Source: Candidatus Bathyarchaeota archaeon
GTDB taxonomy: Archaea > Thermoproteota > Bathyarchaeia > 40CM-2-53-6
Reading direction: 5' to 3'
Assembly: GCA_005888695.1 (NCBI GenBank)
Contig: VBBH01000007.1
Span: 1-9,407 of the forward strand
DNA: 9,407 nucleotides
Positions 5,929 to 9,407 of the stretch are shown one piece after another (position 1 is the stretch's first letter; each line of letters opens with the position of its first letter). The notes beneath the pieces were generated by a model that made no database searches, was not told the origin of the DNA, and saw nothing but the letters and a program-made list of their open reading frames with translations. The position numbers and the translations under genes are program-made.

Positions 5929-6581
5929 GGGCTGGCAGGATAGGGACCCACCTCATCCGCTACCTATCCCACGAGAGCGAGAACAAACTGACTGTTATCG
6001 AGAAGAGCAAGGTGAGATGTAAGGAGGTCTCGAACGAGTTCGATGCTACCATCATTAATGGTGACGGTTCGAGCCCCAGGATCCTGAAAGTAGCAGATCT
6101 CTCTAACTCCGACCTTCTGATCTTGGCAACCGATAATGACGAGGTGAACGTGACAGCTGCCAAGTATGCCAAGAAACAGTTCGGCGTCCCCAGAGTTTTC
6201 GCCATATCGAACAGTCCAAAGAATACTAGCCGACTCAAGGACTCCGGAGCTGATGTAGTGGTTTGCCCAGTTGAGCTTGCATTGCACGACTTGGAGAGCA
6301 TGTTCTTTGAGGAGAAGTCCAACACATTATTGGATCGTCCAGAGCTTGATCTAAAGATCATCGAGGGATTAATTCCGGTAAACGCCAGGATCATCGGCAA
6401 GAGACTTGGCGAAGTAGGCCTGCCTGAGAAATGCACAGTCTCCCTTGTATGCCGGAACGGAGGCTACATCTTTCCGAATCCCGAGCTAGAACTAAGATCC
6501 GGGGACAGAGTCTTGTTGATGGGCGAGTCAAAGGCTGTGGAAGATTCGATCGAACTCTTGAGGTCTAGGGAAGAAGCCTAG
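5910..6581 (+). CDS. TrkA/RCK-type NAD-binding regulatory protein
   Basis: 223 residues, soluble, with the complete two-domain RCK layout. The N-terminal Rossmann domain (about 1-120) has the dinucleotide motif GAGRIG at 7-12, acidic E31 after the second strand (favouring NAD(H) over NADP(H)), NGDGS at 50-54 and ATDND at 73-77. The C-terminal RCK_C (TrkA_C) domain spans about 145-217. Such proteins sit on the cytoplasmic face of potassium channels or transporters and gate them in response to nucleotide ligands. No TrkH/KtrB/TrkG membrane subunit is nearby; an MscS channel and an APC permease follow on the same strand, so one of these, more likely the permease, is the best candidate partner by context. 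TTG is the right start: the beta-strand RVLVLGAG begins immediately and a G-rich Shine-Dalgarno sequence precedes it. Confidence 0.93.
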   Translation: MRVLVLGAGRIGTHLIRYLSHESENKLTVIEKSKVRCKEVSNEFDATIINGDGSSPRILKVADLSNSDLLILATDNDEVNVTAAKYAKKQFGVPRVFAISNSPKNTSRLKDSGADVVVCPVELALHDLESMFFEEKSNTLLDRPELDLKIIEGLIPVNARIIGKRLGEVGLPEKCTVSLVCRNGGYIFPNPELELRSGDRVLLMGESKAVEDSIELLRSREEA

Positions 6582-6616
6582 ACCAAAGGTCAACTCGACG
6601 GCTGGGACCCTGGAGA

Positions 6617-7366
6617 ATGGTGGACGAACTAACAAATCTCGGCATTCGGGTTCTAACAGTCGCAATAGTCATAGCCGGCACATGGCTGACCATACGTGGC
6701 TATCGGAGTGGAGTCCGAAGACTGGGACGGACGATGCATCCCAGACTGGTTGGACTCGTCCAACAGTTCGGCTCTTGGGCGATCTGGACAGTTGTCGTGA
6801 TAATCCTTCTCAGCTATCTGGCAGTGAACATTGAGATTCTCTTGTTGGTCATTGGACTTGGAAGTCTTGCCATGCTGCTGGCCTACCAGGATGTTCTCAC
6901 TGATGCCGCAGCTTCCCAGTTCATCTCGATCTATCAACCCTTCAAAGTAGGTGAATGGATAGAGACGAAAGATCACTATGGACGAGTCATAGAGATGGAC
7001 CTGATACACACGAAGCTTGTTACTCCGGACAACGAGATAGTTGTCATACCGAACTCGAATCTCTTGAAGCAGTCTATTGTAAATCGGACAAGGTCAGGCG
7101 GACTTAGGATCCAGGTTCCAGTGACCGTTAAGAATGGAACGGATCTGTCTAAGTTGGAAGATCATCTTGTCGAGATAGGGAAAGATATGAAGTTCGATCT
7201 CGTCCAAGACACGACTCCACAGGTGCGAGTCATGGATGTCGGTCAGACCGAATCACACCTCGTACTTCTTCTCGAGATAGCCAATCCTGGCAAGAGGGAC
7301 TTGATAATATCGAACGTGCAGAGACGAGTGTACGAGCTCCTTCGAGACAGCCCTGGATTGAAGTAG
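6617..7366 (+). CDS. Small MscS-type mechanosensitive channel
   Basis: 249 residues. Three hydrophobic segments (about 8-27, 52-70 and a pore helix from 72 to about 103) precede the MscS beta domain. Family markers: GLGSLAMLLAYQDVLTDAA (80-98), matching the Gly/Ala-packed pore helix; YQPFKVGEWIE at 106-116; VTPDNEIVVIPNSNLL at 135-150; and a C-terminal alpha/beta domain to 249 that ends without extra modules. These homo-heptameric plasma-membrane channels open under membrane tension to release ions and solutes. The start is ATG 6617, with GGAG only one base away; GTG 6620 would put that same GGAG at a better spacing and change the protein by one residue. The gap to the RCK stop is 35 bases, so co-transcription is likely. 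Confidence 0.95.
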   Translation: MVDELTNLGIRVLTVAIVIAGTWLTIRGYRSGVRRLGRTMHPRLVGLVQQFGSWAIWTVVVIILLSYLAVNIEILLLVIGLGSLAMLLAYQDVLTDAAASQFISIYQPFKVGEWIETKDHYGRVIEMDLIHTKLVTPDNEIVVIPNSNLLKQSIVNRTRSGGLRIQVPVTVKNGTDLSKLEDHLVEIGKDMKFDLVQDTTPQVRVMDVGQTESHLVLLLEIANPGKRDLIISNVQRRVYELLRDSPGLK

Positions 7367-7408
7367 AAGGATTCTTATCCGTCAAAACTGGGTCACTTCG
7401 GAGTTTAG

Positions 7409-7424
7409 TCCTCCCAAAGAGGAG
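7409..7424 (+). promoter_or_regulatory. Shine-Dalgarno hairpin before the APC permease
   Basis: TCCTC (7409-7413), loop CCAAA, GAGGA (7419-7423) gives five perfect pairs. The right arm is the permease ribosome binding site (AGAGGAG, nine bases before TTG 7434), so the stem could reduce initiation. Confidence 0.35.
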
Positions 7425-7433
7425 TTATTTTTC

Positions 7434-8918
7434 TTGAAACAGGAAGAGGTCAAGAAGCCTGTGCACAAGGGACTGATCAGAACCCTTGGAACTGGAGGGC
7501 TCTTCTCGATCGGATACGCTGACGTGGGCGCAGGTATCTTCCTAGCATTAGGGCTTGTTGCATTGCACGCTGGATATGCGACTCCACTCGCGATAGGGGT
7601 AGCAGCTATTGCGTACGCTCTGACGGGCTTGACGTACGCTGAGCTCTCGTCCACATACCCAATGGCGGGCGGCTCAGCGACTTATGCCCGCGCAGCGTTC
7701 GGAGATGGTATCAGTTTCGTTGCTGGCTGGATGCTCTGTCTCGACTATCTCGTTACTTCAGCGATCTTCTCGATTCCAGCGGTCGGCTACCTGTCCTACT
7801 TCTACCCTCCCTTGAAAGAGCCCCTTTGGCTTGGAGTAGGAGCAATGCTGATTCTTGCAGGGCTAGTGGCATTGAACACTATCGGAATCCGTAGTTCGGT
7901 CCGGTTCACCCTAGCGTTGAGCATCCTGGATATTGCCAGTGAGATAGCACTCATCACTTTGGGGCTCGTGCTCGTCTTGATCCCTTCAGGGGCCCTGTTC
8001 TCTTGGCCTGGAAAGTTCAATCTCGGGACCTCGTTTCCAGGTCCGCGATGGGATCAGTTCGTGCAGGGCATCACACTGGCCATGGTCTCATACTTGGGGA
8101 TCGAGGCTGTCGCGCAGGCCGCAGAAGAGACAAAGGTCGCGGGTCGAACTATTCCAAGAGCAACAATGCTCACGGTTACTGTCGTTACAGTGATCTATTT
8201 GCTTGTCTCACTCGTGTCAGTGAACCTTGTTCCTCCTCTCATCCTTTCAAGCACGTGGAAGAATGATCCTCTGTCTGGCGTTGCCAACAGTCTTCCCGTC
8301 GCAGGCTGGGCCCTCGCCATTTGGATCTCCATACTGGGAGCGTCCATTAGCGTCATCGGGGCGAACGCGGGAATAATTGGCTCATCTAGGATGTTGTACG
8401 CAATGTCACAGTACAAGCTTCTGCCTGGGAAGTTTGGCGAGATTCATAGTAGGTTCCGGACTCCGTACATTTCGATTCTCACCTTCGGATTGGGAAGCAT
8501 ATTGCTCGTGGGATTCAGCACTATGATCAATCTCGGGGATTCGGTTGATCCACTGGTCCTGTTGGGTAGTCTATACAATGTCGGAGCGCTTATCGCCTAT
8601 GTCCAAGCTCATCTTAGCGTCATAATCACACGTAATACGGACAGAGAACATTTCCGGCCATTTCGGATTCCGTGGTCTATTCGTTTTATGAGAAGGAGGG
8701 AAGAGTGGGAGCTACCGATATTGCCATTGGCTGGGATGCTGATTACTGGTGCGATTTGGGTGGCGGTCATTGCGACACATGAATTGGGAAGATTGCTTGG
8801 AGTGGTCTGGGTCTTAATGGGGATGGGGATCTATATCTATTTCCGGAGAAGGAATAATCTACCCGTCTGGAAACGGGCTGATGTTGAAGTCAGCAACCCT
8901 AGACGTGTGGAGGGCTAG
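7434..8918 (+). CDS. APC-superfamily permease (amino acid, polyamine or possibly cation)
   Basis: 494 residues with about twelve hydrophobic helices, the usual APC length. Helix 1 holds the unwound substrate-binding segment GYADVGAGIF (27-36). AGGSATYARAAFG (78-90) marks helix 3. Helix 6 has SYLGIEAVAQAAEETKVAGR (219-238), and SSRMLYAMSQYKLLPGKFG with RTPYISI (317-348) is the typical loop between helices 8 and 9. These transporters usually take up amino acids or amines with H+ or Na+, or exchange them; the fold also includes potassium/proton symporters such as KimA, which matters because an RCK protein heads the cluster. There is no fused UspA or RCK domain at the C-terminus, which ends in a basic tail. 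Substrate is not predictable by eye. The start is TTG with a strong Shine-Dalgarno sequence; the 67-base gap after the MscS gene shows no strong new promoter. Confidence 0.94.
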   Translation: MKQEEVKKPVHKGLIRTLGTGGLFSIGYADVGAGIFLALGLVALHAGYATPLAIGVAAIAYALTGLTYAELSSTYPMAGGSATYARAAFGDGISFVAGWMLCLDYLVTSAIFSIPAVGYLSYFYPPLKEPLWLGVGAMLILAGLVALNTIGIRSSVRFTLALSILDIASEIALITLGLVLVLIPSGALFSWPGKFNLGTSFPGPRWDQFVQGITLAMVSYLGIEAVAQAAEETKVAGRTIPRATMLTVTVVTVIYLLVSLVSVNLVPPLILSSTWKNDPLSGVANSLPVAGWALAIWISILGASISVIGANAGIIGSSRMLYAMSQYKLLPGKFGEIHSRFRTPYISILTFGLGSILLVGFSTMINLGDSVDPLVLLGSLYNVGALIAYVQAHLSVIITRNTDREHFRPFRIPWSIRFMRRREEWELPILPLAGMLITGAIWVAVIATHELGRLLGVVWVLMGMGIYIYFRRRNNLPVWKRADVEVSNPRRVEG

Positions 8919-9126
8919 CTTTGCTTTCCTTGCCTGGCAACTCTTAGACGTGCACTCCTGGAGATAACCCCGGAAGTCAAGATTGCAAGGCCTATCGATC
9001 ATTTACCAGCGATCGTGAACGCCCAAGCCAAACAGGCGAATCCTCGAGCACGACCAACGCCCATGTAAACACTCGTTGATCCCGGGAAAAAAAGAAGTTT
9101 TCACACCGTTTTCACGAAACACCCCT

Positions 9127-9154
9127 AAGAATTGTTATTGGCCCCCCACCCCCC
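9127..9154 (+). repeat. Repeat module copy 1: AAGAATTGTTATT then C6
   Basis: AAGAATTGTTATT (9127-9139), GG, then CCCCCC-A-CCCCCC. It shares 12 of 13 bases and the following C6 run with the copy at 9333-9357. Confidence 0.45.
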
Positions 9155-9155
9155 A

Positions 9156-9164
9156 TTATTTTTC
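9156..9164 (+). terminator. Weak T-rich tract
   Basis: TTATTTTTC downstream of the C6 runs is the first T-rich stretch after the permease stop, about 240 bases away. It could end the cluster transcript, or be a TATA-like element; neither is well supported. Confidence 0.2.
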
Positions 9165-9329
9165 TCCAGCCTCACACCACACCCATGAATACTTTCACGC
9201 AGGTCCACGCTCACTCGCCACCCCGTCCCTCGACGAGCCATAAACCAACGCAAACTATCCTGAAAAAAAAACTCTCAATCCGGCCCATGAGGAAACTCAC
9301 GAGGAACCATTCAATCCAAAACATGCGAA

Positions 9330-9345
9330 AATAAGAATTCTTATT
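9330..9345. repeat. 16-base perfect palindrome
   Basis: AATAAGAATTCTTATT reads the same on both strands over all 16 bases. It could be a dimeric regulator site or a chance AT-rich palindrome. It overlaps the second repeat module. Confidence 0.6.
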
Positions 9346-9357
9346 ACTAGACCCCCC
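9333..9357 (+). repeat. Repeat module copy 2: AAGAATTCTTATT then C6
   Basis: AAGAATTCTTATT (9333-9345), six bases, then CCCCCC (9352-9357). A third partial AAGAATTCT follows at 9362-9370. Confidence 0.45.
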
Positions 9358-9407
9358 AGCCAAGAATTCTCGACACTGAGCCCGAACAAAACCAGCCAGT
9401 CCTTCCT

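Larger units (their letters stand above)
8919..9407. other. Gene-poor region with strongly C/A-biased plus strand
   Basis: 489 bases without a convincing gene. From about 9080 onward the composition departs from the rest of the window: in 9121-9360 I count about 87 C against 30 G and 76 A against 47 T on the plus strand. It carries A runs (9087-9093, 9263-9271), three C6 runs, a direct repeat GTTTTCAC at 9097-9104 and 9108-9115, and AAGAATT-containing repeats. Weak frames exist (49 codons at 9185-9334 plus; about 64 codons open to the right edge on minus) but neither looks like protein. No tRNA, SRP RNA or RNase P signature was found. Confidence 0.6.

Noticed and set aside
9185..9334. 49-codon plus-strand ORF in the skewed region
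   Set aside because: Low-complexity basic product with no Shine-Dalgarno sequence; its composition follows the local C/A bias. Only a T-rich stretch 20 to 30 bases upstream argues for it.
9127..9370. CRISPR array
   Set aside because: The repeats are about 13 bases with irregular spacing (about 206 and 29 bases between starts) and no cas genes are nearby.
9211..9405. About 64-codon minus-strand frame open to the right edge
   Set aside because: Its hydrophobic Phe-rich product is what a T-rich strand would give by chance; no domain or start signal is seen. More sequence to the right would settle it.
8919..9407. RNase P or SRP RNA on the minus strand
   Set aside because: An AGGAAGGACTGG string at the right edge vaguely recalls the RNase P GAGGAAAGTCC core, but the match is imperfect and no partner motif is present.

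Overview
The window looks like a chromosomal segment of an uncultivated, heterotrophic archaeon. The grounds are TATA-like boxes about 25 to 40 bases before several starts, T-rich rather than purely hairpin terminators, heavy use of TTG start codons (five of the ten main genes), Shine-Dalgarno motifs at several internal starts, near 50% G+C, and a gene mix (acyl-CoA dehydrogenase, hotdog thioesterase, RCK/TrkA, MscS, APC permease, secreted sequon-rich protein) common in Thermoproteota and Thermoplasmatota metagenomes. I cannot place it more precisely from sequence alone.

Layout. (1) Bases 1-2885, minus strand: a three-gene run with short gaps. An acyl-CoA dehydrogenase is followed by a small protein with features resembling the uracil-DNA-glycosylase superfamily, then by a secreted protein that runs off the left edge. 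The secreted gene is easy to miss because it starts with TTG and has no stop inside the window. (2) Bases 2975-3823, plus strand: an apparently solitary DNA methyltransferase, divergent from the dehydrogenase, with a TATA element that could serve both directions. (3) Bases 4033-5318, minus strand: a PaaI-type hotdog thioesterase overlapping the start of an eight-helix membrane protein built from two copies of one four-helix unit. (4) Bases 5428-5763, plus strand: a small charged coiled-coil protein followed by a stem plus T-tract terminator. (5) Bases 5910-8918, plus strand: a TrkA/RCK nucleotide-binding regulator, a small MscS-type channel and an APC-superfamily permease, probably one ion or osmotic homeostasis cluster. 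The first and last of these have Shine-Dalgarno sequences facing complementary pyrimidine runs in short hairpins, and the first is preceded by a possible 20-codon leader ORF. (6) Bases 8919-9407: no convincing gene. The composition changes sharply (C far above G on the plus strand), with homopolymer runs, a 16-base palindrome and a repeated motif.

Nothing here is a recognisable defence island, CRISPR array, transposon or prophage. The most interesting items are the duplicated membrane protein paired with a thioesterase, the UDG-like protein behind a dehydrogenase, the RCK-MscS-APC cluster lacking a Trk/Ktr membrane subunit, the possible SD-masking leaders, and the skewed repeat-bearing right end.
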